DNA of 64,000 nt from Burkholderia pseudomultivorans (GCF_001718415.1 NZ_CP013378.1:2232001-2296000), one strand, 5' to 3'; counted from the stretch's first letter, positions 1-11,849 are shown. Numbers and translations: made by a program. The notes: generated by a model not told the origin, from the sequence alone.

Positions 1-610
1 GCGCGAGCATCCGCTGCGGGATGTCGATCTGCATGGCGCCGGCGAGCGCGTAGTGATGTTTCGCGGCCTGCGCGATCAGCGGCGCGAGCGCCTCGATCTC
101 GGCGATCGCGCGCGGCTCGAACGCGCCGCTGCGATGCGCGCGGTACAGGTTGATCGACAGCCAGACCGCGTCGTCGGGCTGCATCAGCAGCGACAGCCGC
201 TCGGAGACGTCGGGGTCGCGGTAGCAGGCCGCGCGATACGCGTCGTGGCCGATCTCGTCGCCGGCCTGCCGATGCAGCAGCAGGTCGCGGCGCCGAGTGC
301 GGCGCTGCGCGCTCGATACGATCGTCTGGTTGCCGTCGAGCGCGTAGAAGTGTCGCGCATAGGTATCGGCGACATCGCGCAGATAGCGGCCGCCGCGATG
401 GTCGGCGACCGACACCGTGCGCGGGCGGTTGCCGAACTCGTACGCGAAGACCGTGCATTGCGTGACCGACAGCGCATCGTCGAACAGCTTCAGCACTTCG
501 GTCGCGAACGCGTTCGGCTCGCTGCTGCCGATCGCGGCGACGAGGCTCGTTGCGCGGGACACGTGCAGCTGCCCGGTGAGGTTCGGTCGCTCGAGACGCC
601 AGGTGCGCAT
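1..610 (-). CDS. LuxR-family-like transcriptional regulator, N-terminal part (3' end outside window)
   Basis: An uninterrupted reading frame runs from an ATG at 610 to the window edge, 203 codons, starting MRTWRLERPNLTGQLHVSRA. The region resembles the ligand/sensor half of stand-alone LuxR-type regulators of Burkholderia and Pseudomonas. It ends with a segment (VWLSINLYRAHRSGAFEP, then a helix reading IAEIEALAPLIAQAAKHH) that in those proteins precedes the C-terminal GerE helix-turn-helix. The DNA-binding domain itself would lie outside the window, so the family call is inference from the N-terminal pattern. Transcription runs away from the tRNA at 770-845. The plus-strand frame covering the same bases is an antisense shadow. 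Confidence 0.5.
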   Translation of the reverse strand, partial: MRTWRLERPNLTGQLHVSRATSLVAAIGSSEPNAFATEVLKLFDDALSVTQCTVFAYEFGNRPRTVSVADHRGGRYLRDVADTYARHFYALDGNQTIVSSAQRRTRRRDLLLHRQAGDEIGHDAYRAACYRDPDVSERLSLLMQPDDAVWLSINLYRAHRSGAFEPRAIAEIEALAPLIAQAAKHHYALAGAMQIDIPQRMLA

Positions 611-730
611 GATGCAGGAGAAGGGCAGGGGATCCGGCGATTGTAATCGGCCGGATGCGGCGCGTGAGTCGGGGGATGCCCGCAAGCGGAGCGGGAGAGG
701 GCGTGCACGATTGCGCGCGCGGAAAAGAGA

Positions 731-763
731 AAAGGCCTGACAAGCGATGCTTGTCAGGCCTTT
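731..763 (-). terminator. Terminator of tRNA-Thr
   Basis: A perfect 15-bp inverted repeat (731-745 against 749-763) with a 3-base loop lies 7 bases past the tRNA 3' end. On the minus strand it runs into a T-rich stretch (TTTTCTCTTTTCC). It is a canonical intrinsic terminator for the tRNA transcript. Confidence 0.85.
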
Positions 764-769
764 ATATCT

Positions 770-845
770 TGGTGCCGGAGATAGGAGTCGAACCTACGAC
801 CTTCGCATTACGAATGCGCTGCTCTACCAACTGAGCTACACCGGC
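770..845 (-). tRNA. tRNA-Thr (anticodon CGT)
   Basis: The minus strand folds into a complete 76-nt cloverleaf. It has acceptor GCCGGTG/CTCCGGC, D arm GCTC-GAGC, anticodon stem GCGCA/TGCGA with loop TTCGTAA (anticodon CGT), T arm GTAGG-TTCGACT-CCTAT and an encoded CCA end. From the anticodon arm through the T arm it matches the E. coli tRNA-Thr(CGU) pattern that I know. The acceptor stem has a U6:U67 mismatch. It reads ACG codons and has its own terminator just downstream. Confidence 0.96.
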
Positions 846-1054
846 AGCAGAGAAATGAAATTATAGGGTGAATTCTGAAGTCTTGGCAATAGGTTTTTCG
901 AAAATTTTTTCAGCTTGCTGCTGCTGTTTCGCGAAACCATCGATCCGGCGGACTTCCCCCGCTTTCACTTCACTGCGATGCAGCCCGTGAGGGCCACATC
1001 GCGAGGCGCGATTGTACTTGCGTCATCCGCACCCGTCTAGTGCTGCAGCGCAAA

Positions 1055-2068
<1,014 letters not shown>

Positions 2069-2260
2069 GACAGACTCCGAAAGGCCAAAGAATCCTTGAA
2101 TTGCCGCAATTTTACCTGTCGCGCTTCGGGCGCCGCCGCCTTTTTTCGTCCGGTTACAAGGGCCGGCGGCCGAACCGGCCCGGTTTTCTGCAGAGGGAAC
2201 GCGGGGCGCGCCCGCGATGCGGCGGCCGGAATGCGGGCGCTGGCGACCGTCCGACAAATA

Positions 2261-2294
2261 AAAAAGCCGGCGCCGCAGCGGGCAGCGCCGGCCT
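2261..2294 (-). terminator. Intrinsic terminator after pepN
   Basis: The inverted repeat GCCGGCGC (2267-2274) / GCGCCGGC (2286-2293) is followed on the minus strand by TTTTTT (2266-2261), about 40 bases past the pepN stop. It separates pepN from fbp. Confidence 0.85.
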
Positions 2295-2331
2295 TCGCGC
2301 CCCGAGCGCGCGGGGCGATGCAGCGATGGCG

Positions 2332-5025
2332 TTACGCGAGCGCCTTCTCGACGATCTCGCGCACGTCGCGCGATTTCGCGCCGGCCGCGACCTTTTCGAG
2401 CGCGTCGCGCATCCTGTCGCGCAGCGCAGGCGTGAAGCGGCGCCACAGTTCGAGCGAGCGCGCGAGGCGCGCGGCGACCTGCGGATTGATCGCATCGAGC
2501 GCGAGCACCTGCTCGGCCCAGAACGCATAGCCCGAACCGTCCGCCGCGTGGAACTGCGCGGGGTTGGCCGCGCAGAAGCTGAAGATCAGCGAACGCGCGC
2601 GATTCGGGTTCTTCAGGTTGAACGCGGGATGCGCCATCAGCTTGCGGACCTTTGCGAGCGTCGGCTGCGCGGGCGTGCCGCGCTGCGCGGCCTGCATCGA
2701 GAACCACTTGTCGATCACCAGCGCTTCCTTCTCGAAGCGCCGGTAGAAGTCGTCGAGTGCGCGCTCGGCCGGTTCGTTCGCGCCGGCCGCCGCAGCCGAC
2801 AGCAGCGCGCCGAGCGCGGCCGCGCGATCGGTCATGTTGTTCGCCGCGTCGTACTGCGCGGTCGCGATGCGTACCGCGTCGGCCGGATCCTCGAGTTCGG
2901 CGAGGTAGGCGAGCGCGAGGTTCTTCAGCGCGCGGCGGCCGGACGCTTCGGGCGTCGGTTCGTATGCGCCCGGCGTCTGGTGATGCTCGTAAGCGGCGAG
3001 CCAGTCGGCGCGCAGCGCGGTCGCGAGCTGGCGGCGCACGAACTGGCGCGCGCGATGCACGGCAGCCGGATCGGCCTCGGCCATCTGGTCGGCGAGGTAG
3101 GTTTCCGACGGGAGCGTCAGCGCGAGTTCGCGGAACGCCGGCGACAGCTTCGCATCGGTCAGCACGCGGCGGAACGCGGCGACGAAGTTCTCGCCGAGCG
3201 CGAGCGGCTCGTTCGCCGCGGCGCGGGCGGCGAGCGTCAGCAGCGCGCGCGTCGCGAGGCGCTGGCCGGCTTCCCAGCGGTTGAACGGATCGCTGTCGTG
3301 CGCGAGCAGGAACGCGAGGTCGTCGTCGCTGTAGTCGTACTCGACGATCACCGGCGCCGAGAAATTGCGCAGCAGCGACGGCAGCGGCGCTTCCGGCACG
3401 TCGACGAACGTGAAGGTCTGCTCGGTTTCGGTGAACTCGAGCACGCGCGTCGTGCCGGCTGCGGCAGCCTCGCCGTCGAGCCGCAGCGGCAGGTCGCGGC
3501 CGTCGCGGCCGATCAGGCCGATCGCGAACGGGATCAGCAGCGGGCCCTGCTGCGTTTCGCGCGCGGCTGCCGACGCATCGCCGTAACCCTGCGCGAGCGT
3601 GACCGTATAGCGGCGCGCGGCGGCGTCGTAGGCGGTGCGCACCGTCACGCGCGGCGTGCCGGCCTGGCTGTACCAGCGCTCGAACTGCGCGAGGTCGCGG
3701 CCGTTCGCGTCGGCCATCGCGTGACGGAAGTCGTCGCAGGTCACCGCATGGCCGTCGTGGCGCTTGAAGTAGAGGTCCATCCCCTTGCGGAAACCGTCGC
3801 GGCCGAACAGCGTCTGGTACATCCGCACGACTTCCGAGCCTTTCTCGTAGACGGTCATCGTGTAGAAGTTGTTGATCTCGACGTAGCTTTCCGGGCGCAC
3901 CGGGTGCGCCATCGGGCCCGCGTCCTCGGCGAACTGCAGCTGGCGCAGCACGCGCACGTCCTCGATGCGCTTGACCGCGCGGGCCGCCGATTCGAGGTCG
4001 TCGCCCGCGGCCATGTCGGCCGAGAACTCCTGATCGCGGAACACCGTCAGGCCTTCCTTCAGGCTCAGCTGGAACCAGTCGCGGCAGGTCACGCGGTTGC
4101 CGGTCCAGTTGTGGAAGTACTCGTGGCCGACCACCGATTCGATGTTCGCGAAATCGACGTCGGTCGCGGTCTCGGGGTTCGCCAGCACGTACTTCGTGTT
4201 GAAGATGTTGAGCCCCTTGTTCTCCATCGCACCCATGTTGAAGTCGCCGACCGCGACGATCATGAAGCGGTCGAGATCGAGCTCGAGGCCGAAGCGCTTT
4301 TCGTCCCAGCGGATCGAGTGGATCAGCGAGTCCATCGCATGGCGGGTCTTGTCGAGATCGGCCGGCTCGACCCACACCTGCAGCAGCTTTTCCCTGCCGG
4401 AGCCGGTGGTGATCTTTTCCTCGATCGCGACGAGCTTGCCGGCGACCAGCGCGAACAGGTAGCTCGGCTTGCGGAACGGGTCTTCCCACTTCGCGAAGTG
4501 ACGGCCGTCGGGCAGCTCGCCCGAATCGACGAGGTTGCCGTTCGACAGCAGCACCGGGTAAGCGGCCTTGTCGGCGCGCAGCGTGACCGTGTACGACGCC
4601 ATCACGTCCGGGCGGTCGAGGAAGTAGGTGATGCGGCGAAAGCCCTCGGCCTCGCACTGCGTGAAGAAATTGCCGCTCGACACGTACAGGCCCGACAGCG
4701 TCGTGTTCTGGTCGGGCGCGCACGCGCTTTCGAGCGTCAGCTCGAACGCGTCGGGCACGTTCTCGACGCTCAGCCCGTGCTCGTGCGCGCGCACGGCGCC
4801 GTGCGGCGCGCCGTCCAGCTGCGCGCCGAGGAATTCGAGCGCCTCGCCCATCAGTTCCAGGTGCGGGACGGGCGCGGCATCCGGATTGCGGCGCACGCGC
4901 ATCGTATTCCTGACGATCGTGCGGGCCGGCGCGAGATCGAATTCGAGCGCGACGGAATCGATGAGGAAGGCCGGCGGCGTATAGTCGGCGCGGCGGATCA
5001 CGGTGGAGGAGGCGTTGTCGGACAT
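2332..5025 (-). CDS. pepN: Aminopeptidase N (M1 family)
   Basis: An 897-residue zinc metallopeptidase that removes N-terminal amino acids from peptides in the cytoplasm. The M1 hallmarks are present: the exopeptidase motif GAMEN (residues 265-269) and the zinc site HEYFH (301-305) followed by the third ligand Glu324 in [10 protein letters not shown]. The C-terminal helical domain typical of PepN is complete. I start at [12 protein letters not shown] (5025). An in-frame ATG 69 bases upstream adds a Pro-rich stretch not expected in the family. It is divergent from the DUF4136 lipoprotein gene, with a 186-bp shared promoter region. Confidence 0.97.
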   Translation of the reverse strand: MSDNASSTVIRRADYTPPAFLIDSVALEFDLAPARTIVRNTMRVRRNPDAAPVPHLELMGEALEFLGAQLDGAPHGAVRAHEHGLSVENVPDAFELTLESACAPDQNTTLSGLYVSSGNFFTQCEAEGFRRITYFLDRPDVMASYTVTLRADKAAYPVLLSNGNLVDSGELPDGRHFAKWEDPFRKPSYLFALVAGKLVAIEEKITTGSGREKLLQVWVEPADLDKTRHAMDSLIHSIRWDEKRFGLELDLDRFMIVAVGDFNMGAMENKGLNIFNTKYVLANPETATDVDFANIESVVGHEYFHNWTGNRVTCRDWFQLSLKEGLTVFRDQEFSADMAAGDDLESAARAVKRIEDVRVLRQLQFAEDAGPMAHPVRPESYVEINNFYTMTVYEKGSEVVRMYQTLFGRDGFRKGMDLYFKRHDGHAVTCDDFRHAMADANGRDLAQFERWYSQAGTPRVTVRTAYDAAARRYTVTLAQGYGDASAAARETQQGPLLIPFAIGLIGRDGRDLPLRLDGEAAAAGTTRVLEFTETEQTFTFVDVPEAPLPSLLRNFSAPVIVEYDYSDDDLAFLLAHDSDPFNRWEAGQRLATRALLTLAARAAANEPLALGENFVAAFRRVLTDAKLSPAFRELALTLPSETYLADQMAEADPAAVHRARQFVRRQLATALRADWLAAYEHHQTPGAYEPTPEASGRRALKNLALAYLAELEDPADAVRIATAQYDAANNMTDRAAALGALLSAAAAGANEPAERALDDFYRRFEKEALVIDKWFSMQAAQRGTPAQPTLAKVRKLMAHPAFNLKNPNRARSLIFSFCAANPAQFHAADGSGYAFWAEQVLALDAINPQVAARLARSLELWRRFTPALRDRMRDALEKVAAGAKSRDVREIVEKALA

Positions 5026-5211
5026 GGTCGTCGAGATCGGTGGAATGGGGATCGGGCCCGCGACGCGGGCCGGGCGAACCGGCCCATTGTACAAAGGCTT
5101 GCGGCCGCGTGCCGCGCGAACTTTTTACCGGTCCGGACAGTCCGCGTATTATCGGCATCCCGTCCGGCTCGCGCGGTGCGACGAACGGGTGACGGATCGA
5201 CGAGGACGAAC

Positions 5212-5913
5212 ATGAAACGCGAATGGATTCATCGCAGCGCGGGCTGGCTCGCGGCGCTCGGCGTGATGCTGCTGACCGGCTGCACCAGCTACGTGACGAC
5301 GCAGGTCACCGCCTTCTCCGACTGGAGCGGCAGCGACGCGACCCGCACCTATGCCTTTGCGCGTACCGACGCGCAGAAGAACAGCATCGAGCAGTCGACG
5401 TACGAGCCGATCGTCGCGAACGAACTGTCCGCGTACGCGTTCCGCCAGGTGCCGCCGGCGCAGGCGCGCTACCTCGTCGGGCTAAGCTACGGCGTCGGCA
5501 GCGATCTCGTGACGGTGCCGCAGCCCGTCTACTACGATCCGTGGTTCGTCGGGCCGGGGCCGTACTGGCGACGCGGGCCGTGGGGCCCGTGGGGTCCCTG
5601 GGGACCGATGCCCGCCGGCTATGTCGCGCAGACGTACCAGGTCTTCGATTACACGCTCGGCATCCGCATCACCGAGCGCGCGACCGGCAAGGAGGTCTAC
5701 AACGTGACCGCGCGCACGACCGGCGACAACGGCGCACTGCTGTATGCGATGCCGTTTCTCGCGCGCAGCGCGCTTGCCGACTTCCCGCTCGCGAACGGCG
5801 CGATCCGCACGGTGCGGCTGCCGGTCGACAAGCACGGCGGGCCGGCAGCGCCGGCCTCCAACGAACGCGCGGTGCCGGCCGCGCCGGCATCGGGCGCGGC
5901 CGTCGCGAAGTAG
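5212..5913 (+). CDS. DUF4136 family outer-membrane-type lipoprotein
   Basis: A 233-residue exported lipoprotein of unknown function. A lipoprotein signal ends in the lipobox LLTGC (Cys about residue 24), so it is probably lipidated and anchored in the outer membrane. The body fits DUF4136 ([14 protein letters not shown] near the N-terminus, [15 protein letters not shown] later). A Trp/Gly/Pro-rich segment with repeated GPWGPW lies near residues 115-130, probably a surface loop. The tail is Ala/Pro-rich. It is monocistronic and convergent with the UPF0016 gene. The family name says nothing about biochemical role. Confidence 0.85.
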   Translation: MKREWIHRSAGWLAALGVMLLTGCTSYVTTQVTAFSDWSGSDATRTYAFARTDAQKNSIEQSTYEPIVANELSAYAFRQVPPAQARYLVGLSYGVGSDLVTVPQPVYYDPWFVGPGPYWRRGPWGPWGPWGPMPAGYVAQTYQVFDYTLGIRITERATGKEVYNVTARTTGDNGALLYAMPFLARSALADFPLANGAIRTVRLPVDKHGGPAAPASNERAVPAAPASGAAVAK

Positions 5914-5917
5914 CTTA

Positions 5918-5947
5918 CAGCGGCGCGGCCACCCGGTCGCGCCGCTG
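5918..5947. terminator. Stem-loop between convergent genes
   Basis: A perfect 10-bp inverted repeat (5918-5927 / 5938-5947) with a 10-base loop fills the 45-bp gap between the two convergent stop codons. It lacks a T-tract on either strand, so it may be only an mRNA 3'-end stabiliser. Confidence 0.4.
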
Positions 5948-5958
5948 CGCGTGAGCGA

Positions 5959-6531
5959 TCAGAGTCCGACGCCCAGCAGCGCCAGCGCGCCGAGCACGAC
6001 GAACAGCACGGCCGCGATCGCATGCACGAGCCTGGTCGGCAGGCGGTGCGCGAAGCGGTCGCCGAGCAGGATCGCCGGCACGTTCGCGAGCATCATCCCG
6101 AGCGTGGTGCCGGCCACGACGCCGATATAGTCCTGGAAGCGCGCGGCGAGCGCGACGGTCGCGAGCTGCGTCTTGTCGCCCATTTCCGCGAGGAAGAACG
6201 CGACGAAGGTCGCGCCGAACACGCCGAGCCTCGAGCGGTTCGCGTTGGCTTCGTCGGCGTCGAGCTTGTCCGGCACGAGAATCCACAGCCCCATCCCGAT
6301 GAACGACGCCGCGAGCGCCCAGCGCATGATCGACGGCGTGACGAGCGCGCCGAGCCATTCGCCGAGCGCGCCTGCGCAACCGTGGTTGACGAGCGTCGCG
6401 ACGAGCACGCCGAGAATGATCGGAACGGGCTTGCGATAGCGCGCGGCCAGTACGAGGGACAGCAGCTGGGTTTTGTCGCCGATTTCAGCGAGGGCGACGG
6501 CGCCGGTGGAGATCAGGAAAGCTTGGGACAC
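5959..6531 (-). CDS. UPF0016/GDT1 (TMEM165) family cation exporter, probably Mn2+
   Basis: A 190-residue polytopic membrane protein with two copies of the family signature E-x-G-D-K-T (EIGDKT at 16-21, EMGDKT at 116-121), one per three-helix half. This inverted-repeat architecture defines the UPF0016/GDT1 family of Mn2+/Ca2+ transporters, which includes bacterial exporters. I choose the GTG at 6531 (VSQAFLIST) because it gives the usual length and membrane topology. The longer frame upstream would read through the riboswitch. The yybP-ykoY element upstream argues strongly for manganese as the regulated substrate. Confidence 0.9.
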   Translation of the reverse strand: MSQAFLISTGAVALAEIGDKTQLLSLVLAARYRKPVPIILGVLVATLVNHGCAGALGEWLGALVTPSIMRWALAASFIGMGLWILVPDKLDADEANANRSRLGVFGATFVAFFLAEMGDKTQLATVALAARFQDYIGVVAGTTLGMMLANVPAILLGDRFAHRLPTRLVHAIAAVLFVVLGALALLGVGL

Positions 6532-6604
6532 GTACGGGATTCCACGGGCCTTGTTATGCGTGCGAGCGACGATCCACGGCGCGCCGGGCCCAGATGCGGC
6601 GCGC

Positions 6605-6745
6605 CATGAACCATCGGTCTCGCCAGGCCTCGGTGGCTGCGTCCGCCATGGCCGAACGGCCAAGTCTGTTGACGGACGCCCCCGTCACGATGCGCGCCGT
6701 GGGCGCGGACATCGAGCGGAGCGGCTACTCCCCAATGAGTGGCGG
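6605..6745 (-). promoter_or_regulatory. yybP-ykoY manganese riboswitch
   Basis: The leader of the UPF0016 gene carries both conserved internal loops of the yybP-ykoY class: GGGGAGTAGCC on the minus strand (6733-6723) and CAACAGACTTGG (6671-6660). A downstream closing segment reads CCGAGGCCTGGCGAGACC (6633-6616). In this class the two loops dock to bind Mn2+ and switch on efflux or homeostasis genes. A -10-like TAGAAT lies at 6751-6746 just upstream, so the whole element is transcribed. Exact ends and the expression platform are not resolved by eye. Confidence 0.88.
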
Positions 6746-6790
6746 ATTCTAGCATGCCGCGCCGCGCGCGGGAAAGCCGGTTGCAAGGTG

Positions 6791-6821
6791 CATGCGCGCC
6801 CGCCCCGGGAGGGCGCGCATG
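6791..6821 (-). terminator. Hairpin downstream of guaD
   Basis: The 11-bp arms CATGCGCGCCC (6791-6801) and GGGCGCGCATG (6811-6821) form a perfect stem 8 bases past the guaD stop. There is no convincing T-tract, so it may be a weak terminator or an mRNA-stabilising hairpin. Confidence 0.5.
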
Positions 6822-6828
6822 CCGGCCG

Positions 6829-8148
6829 TCACGCGGCGGCGGGGCGTCGGGCCGCGCCGCGCTCGTGCACCAGCCGGCCGGCCGCGTAGGTGCGATAGAC
6901 CGCGCGATCGTCGCCGAGCAGCGCGAATGCGAACAGCAGCTCCTCCAGCGATTCCGCGTGCTTCGTGCGGCGCGCGAGCAGCGGCGTCGCGGCCGGGTCG
7001 AGCACGACGAAGTCGGCTTCGGTGCGCGGCGCGAGCGTGCCGACCGTGTCCGCGAGATCGAGCGCCCGCGCGGCGCCGGCCGTCGCGAGCCAGAACATCC
7101 GCGTCGCCGTCAGATGATGCCCCGACAGCCGTGCGACCTTGTGCGCCTCGTTCATCGTCTGCAGCATCGAGAACGACGTGCCGCCGCCGACGTCCGTCGC
7201 GAGCGTGACGGGCACGTCGTATTCGCCGGCCTTGTCGAAATCGAACAGCCCGCTGCCGAGGAAGAAGTTCGACGTCGGGCAGTGCGCGACCACAGTGCGC
7301 GTCTCGGCCATCCGGCGGCGGTCCTCGTCGTCGAGGTGGATGCAGTGGCCGTACACCGCACGCGGACGCAGCAGCCCGTAGCGGTCGTAGATGTCGAGAT
7401 AGCTGCGATGGCCCGGGAACAGCTCGGCCACCCATTTCACCTCGTCGACGTTCTCCGCGACGTGGCTCTGCACGAACACGTCCGGATGACGGCGCGCGAG
7501 CTCGGCGCACGCTTCGAGCTGCGCTTCGGTCGAGGTCGGCGCGAAGCGCGGCGTCAGCGCGTACATCTGGCGCCCGCGGCCGTGCCAGCGGCCGATCAGC
7601 TCGGCGCTGTCGTCGTAGCCCGACTGCGCGGTGTCGCGCAGGAACTCGGGGCAGTTGCGGTCCATCAGCACCTTGCCGGCGATCATCCGCAGGTCGCGCG
7701 CGTCGCTCGCCGCGAACAGCGCGTCGGCCGACTGCTTGTGCACCGTGCAGTAGACGAGGGCGCTCGTCGTGCCGCACGCGAGCAGTTCGTCGACGAAGAA
7801 CTCGGCGACCTCGCGCGCATGCTCGGGATCGCCGAAGCGGCGCTCGGTCGGGAACGTGTACTTGTCGAGCCACGGCAGCAGGCCCGGCGCCGGCGACGCG
7901 ATCATGTCCGTCTGCGGATAGTGGATGTGCGTGTCGATGAAGCCGGGCACGATCAGCTTGTCGCGCAGATCGTGCACGACCGCATCGCGCGCGAGCGTCG
8001 GCGCGAGCTGCGCATACGCGCCGGCCGCGACGACCTTGCCGTCGTCGACGATCAGCAGGCCGTCGGTCTCGTGGTTCGCGGCCTGGCTCGACTGTGCCGG
8101 GTCGCCGTTGAAAGTCAGCAGCTGGGATCGAAAAGCGGTTTGCGTCAT
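6829..8148 (-). CDS. guaD: Guanine deaminase
   Basis: A 439-residue amidohydrolase that converts guanine to xanthine and ammonia. The metal-binding pattern is intact: DTHIHYPQ near the N-terminal third, HVAEN for the barrel His, GHCIHL, and the catalytic Asp in ATDVGGG. The HIHYPQ and TDVGGGTSFSML signatures separate guanine deaminases from other cytosine/chlorohydrolase relatives. The start MTQTAFRS (8148) has an AGGAC ribosome site about 9 bases upstream. It lies downstream of the deaminase and xdhC genes on the same strand, forming a purine degradation group. Confidence 0.95.
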   Translation of the reverse strand: MTQTAFRSQLLTFNGDPAQSSQAANHETDGLLIVDDGKVVAAGAYAQLAPTLARDAVVHDLRDKLIVPGFIDTHIHYPQTDMIASPAPGLLPWLDKYTFPTERRFGDPEHAREVAEFFVDELLACGTTSALVYCTVHKQSADALFAASDARDLRMIAGKVLMDRNCPEFLRDTAQSGYDDSAELIGRWHGRGRQMYALTPRFAPTSTEAQLEACAELARRHPDVFVQSHVAENVDEVKWVAELFPGHRSYLDIYDRYGLLRPRAVYGHCIHLDDEDRRRMAETRTVVAHCPTSNFFLGSGLFDFDKAGEYDVPVTLATDVGGGTSFSMLQTMNEAHKVARLSGHHLTATRMFWLATAGAARALDLADTVGTLAPRTEADFVVLDPAATPLLARRTKHAESLEELLFAFALLGDDRAVYRTYAAGRLVHERGAARRPAAA

Positions 8149-8470
8149 GACGAATGGTCCTGCATCAAGGTAAGGCGAACAGAAGAAGACAGCCGGCGCC
8201 GCGCGGGCGATGGCATGGCGCGCGCCCCCCACGCGCGGGCGGGACGGTGGATTGCGCGGGAGCGGGGCGCGATCGCGGCCGATGCGGCTGCGACGGTCCG
8301 CAACGGCGCGCGCTCGCGAACCACGACAATCGGCGGCATCGCGACCGCCGCGCCGCCCGCGGTCGGGCGATGCACGCGCATGCGGCCGACTTGGCGCCAG
8401 GCCGGGCCGGTCGTCGCGAAGCGGATGCCGTTGCCGTGTTTCATCTGTCAGCGCACCTCGATGCCGGCCG
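8149..8470. other. 322-bp gap between deaminase and guaD genes
   Basis: No convincing gene. A 99-codon minus-strand frame (8444-8145) overlaps the guaD start by ATGA, which mimics translational coupling. Its Arg/Ala/Pro composition looks like non-coding GC-rich sequence rather than a protein. No terminator or clear promoter is visible. Confidence 0.4.
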
Positions 8471-9514
<1,044 letters not shown>

Positions 9515-10519
9515 TCAGAGAATGGGGGAAGCCTGCGCGGGCGCGTTCGCCTCGACGGCCTGCAGCAACTGCGCGGCCACCGAGATCGCGATCACTTCGG
9601 GCGCCTTGTCGACGATGCCTTCGACGCCGATCGGGCAGCGCATCCGCGCGACCTGGGCCGGGTCGATGCCGATCGCCGCGAGGCGATGGTCGAACTGCAC
9701 GCGTTTCGCGTGCGAGCCGATCATCCCGAAGTACGCATAGTCGCCGCGCCGCAGGATGCGCTCGGCCAGCACGAAATCGAGTGCGTGGTCGTGCGTCATC
9801 ACGACGAAGTACGTATGCGGCGGCGCGGCGTCGACGGCGTCGGCCGGCTCGTCGCGCGCATCGATCGCGAGATTGCCGATGCCCGCGAGCGCATCGGCCG
9901 GCGGGAACGCCGCGTCGCGCCGGTCGATCCAGCGCACGTGGCACGGCAGCGTCGCCAGCACCTTGACGAGCGCGGCGCCGACGTGCCCGGCGCCGAACAG
10001 CGCGACGGGGAACGCATACGGCGCGATCGTCTCGGTCATCAGCGACACGCCGCCGGTTTCCCACAGCAGGCAGTCGGCGCGCGCGGCGGCCGATTCGGGT
10101 TCGCTGAGCAGCGGCGCACCCGGCGAGGGGCCGAATGATACGCTACGCACGGTCGCGGCGCCGGCCGCGACGCGTTTCGCGAGCGACATGATCCAGCCGA
10201 GATCGCCGACGTCGAGCCGCTCGAACGCGAGCACGACGGCGCCGCCGCAGCACTGGCCGAGGCTCGGGCCGAGCGCTAGCCGCTCGAGCCGGCGCGCGTG
10301 GGGCACGTGCGCACCGTCCTTCAGCAGGTGCCGGGCGATTTCGATCGCCTTCCATTCCAGATGACCGCCGCCGATCGTATGGCGCGCCGTGTCGCGCGTG
10401 ACGAGCATCTTGGTGCCCGCCTCGCGCGGCGCGGAGCCGTCGGTATGCGCGACCGTCACGAGCACGGCTGCCTCGCCGTGCGCGAGCAGTTGCTGCAGAT
10501 CGCCGAGCCAGGCTTCCAT
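9515..10519 (-). CDS. xdhC: Xanthine dehydrogenase accessory protein XdhC
   Basis: A 334-residue molybdenum-cofactor chaperone. XdhC binds Moco, promotes its sulfuration and inserts it into xanthine dehydrogenase; it is not part of the final enzyme. Visible features are the N-terminal CoxF/XdhC segment with the Cys pair in SLGQCCGGAV and a C-terminal Rossmann-like domain beginning LFGAGHVGAALV. I start at MEAWLGDLQQLL (10519). The frame stays open further upstream but with non-coding composition. It is followed by the deaminase and guaD. The structural genes xdhA and xdhB are not upstream. Confidence 0.93.
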   Translation of the reverse strand: MEAWLGDLQQLLAHGEAAVLVTVAHTDGSAPREAGTKMLVTRDTARHTIGGGHLEWKAIEIARHLLKDGAHVPHARRLERLALGPSLGQCCGGAVVLAFERLDVGDLGWIMSLAKRVAAGAATVRSVSFGPSPGAPLLSEPESAAARADCLLWETGGVSLMTETIAPYAFPVALFGAGHVGAALVKVLATLPCHVRWIDRRDAAFPPADALAGIGNLAIDARDEPADAVDAAPPHTYFVVMTHDHALDFVLAERILRRGDYAYFGMIGSHAKRVQFDHRLAAIGIDPAQVARMRCPIGVEGIVDKAPEVIAISVAAQLLQAVEANAPAQASPIL

Positions 10520-11195
10520 CAGCGGGCTCCGTGCGAAACGACGTGGCACGACGCGCGGCGCGGGCTGGCGGGCGCGGCGGCAACGGAAGCGGACGGGAGC
10601 GGGGCGCGCTGCACGCGTGTCGAACGCGCGGCGACGGCGCCCGGACGGGACGCGCGAACGGGGCGGCCGGACGAGCGGACGCCATGAGGGTGACGGATGC
10701 GGATGGTTTGCGTTGTCATGATGAATCCAGTCGACATTGCGGATCAGGCGCGCGTTACGCAGGAGGGGAGACCGCCTGGCCTCGCGCACGTAGATCGCCA
10801 TCCAGTCGCGAAGATAGCACCGCGGGACGACGCGAACATCGTCAGGCGCTGATCCGGGCTATCAGACGGCGATCATGTCGATCATAGGCCCGTCGTGCGG
10901 TATCGGGGCGCCGATGCGTGTACATCGGGCCGAAACACCGGCGGGACAAGGCGCGGGCGCGCGGGCGGTGCGATGCGCGCGGCGGCGGAAATTCGGGGGA
11001 CGGCGGGGTAGGTGTTTACGCGCGGCCGGCGAGGTGCCGCCGGCAAAGTGCGCCTGGTCGCGTCCGGCCGGAGCGTGGAAACGGGCCGGCGACAGGGAAA
11101 CAAGCCGGCCCGGCCGCACGCACGGTCGCGGAGGTCCCCGGCCGGCGCCACGGCGGTCGGCCGTATCGCCGGCCGCGGCGGCGCCCCGGTTCGGC
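10520..11195. other. 676-bp gap upstream of xdhC
   Basis: I find no gene here on either strand. The open frames that exist are Arg/Ala/Pro-rich and have no recognisable domain. In many relatives xdhA and xdhB sit directly before xdhC; no fragment of either is recognisable. A -10-like TATCTT lies on the minus strand near 10817, a possible xdhC promoter. The part nearest dsbB is very GC-rich and shows no T-tract terminator. Confidence 0.4.
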
Positions 11196-11711
11196 TCAGG
11201 CCGACGCCAGCTTGCGCCGGTGACGCCAGAGGCTCGCGACGACCGGAAGCAGGATCGCCGCGAAGCCGGTCAGCGACCAGCCGGGCAGCAGGATCCCGAA
11301 GATCGGCGGGTAGACCGTTTCGCACAGGCCGGCGACCTTGAACATGCCGGGGAACCAGTGCGCGGGCGGCAGGCTGTCGACGATCGGCTGCAGCGTGTCG
11401 AAGCCGCAGCTGAAGCCAGGGTTCAGCTGGATCGACAGGTGCCGCGCGGCGGTGCCCACGCCGCCGGCCGCGGCGATCGCGATCAGCAGCTCGAGCACCC
11501 AGACGCCGCGCCAGCTGCGGATCCCGGCGGCGAGGAACGCGAAGATCCCGATCGCCGCGAAGAAGTAGCGCTGGATGATGCACAGCGGGCAGGGGTCTTC
11601 GTTCTTCACGTACTGCAGGTACAGCGCGCCGGCCAGCAGGGCGATGCAGACCCATCCGAGCAGCATCAGCAGGCGGCGTTCGCGGCGTAGCGCAAGCGTG
11701 GAGTCGTTCAT
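11196..11711 (-). CDS. dsbB: Disulfide bond formation protein B
   Basis: A 171-residue inner-membrane quinone reductase that reoxidises DsbA and passes electrons to ubiquinone. Four hydrophobic segments are visible. The two periplasmic redox pairs are present: Cys41-Pro-Leu-Cys44 in EDPCPLC, and Cys102 (SCGFDTLQ) with Cys130 (GLCET). Arg48, next to the first pair, is conserved in the family. The start [10 protein letters not shown] is chosen over a longer frame that adds a non-hydrophobic leader. It stands alone between xdhC and the amidase gene. Confidence 0.96.
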   Translation of the reverse strand: MNDSTLALRRERRLLMLLGWVCIALLAGALYLQYVKNEDPCPLCIIQRYFFAAIGIFAFLAAGIRSWRGVWVLELLIAIAAAGGVGTAARHLSIQLNPGFSCGFDTLQPIVDSLPPAHWFPGMFKVAGLCETVYPPIFGILLPGWSLTGFAAILLPVVASLWRHRRKLASA

Positions 11712-11849
11712 GTCGGCGGGGTTCCTCGTCGGTCGGTCCGGAAAACAATCGCGCGATTTTAGCGCGAACGAACTGGCACGAAACTGACGGCGCACCTGCG
11801 GCGTCCCGCCGCACCCCGTGCGCCGCCCGCCGTCACGTCGCGCGAGCGG

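Noticed and set aside
2101..5913. A 1270-codon plus-strand open frame spanning pepN
   Set aside because: Antisense shadow of pepN; long stop-free antisense frames are expected in very GC-rich DNA. Only its end coincides with the true DUF4136 gene.
8145..8444. 99-codon frame overlapping guaD by ATGA
   Set aside because: The overlap mimics coupling but the protein is Arg/Ala-rich with no conserved feature, and guaD has its own ribosome site.
10875..11690. 271-codon plus-strand frame antisense to dsbB
   Set aside because: DsbB on the minus strand has all redox cysteines and membrane helices. The antisense product is compositionally biased.
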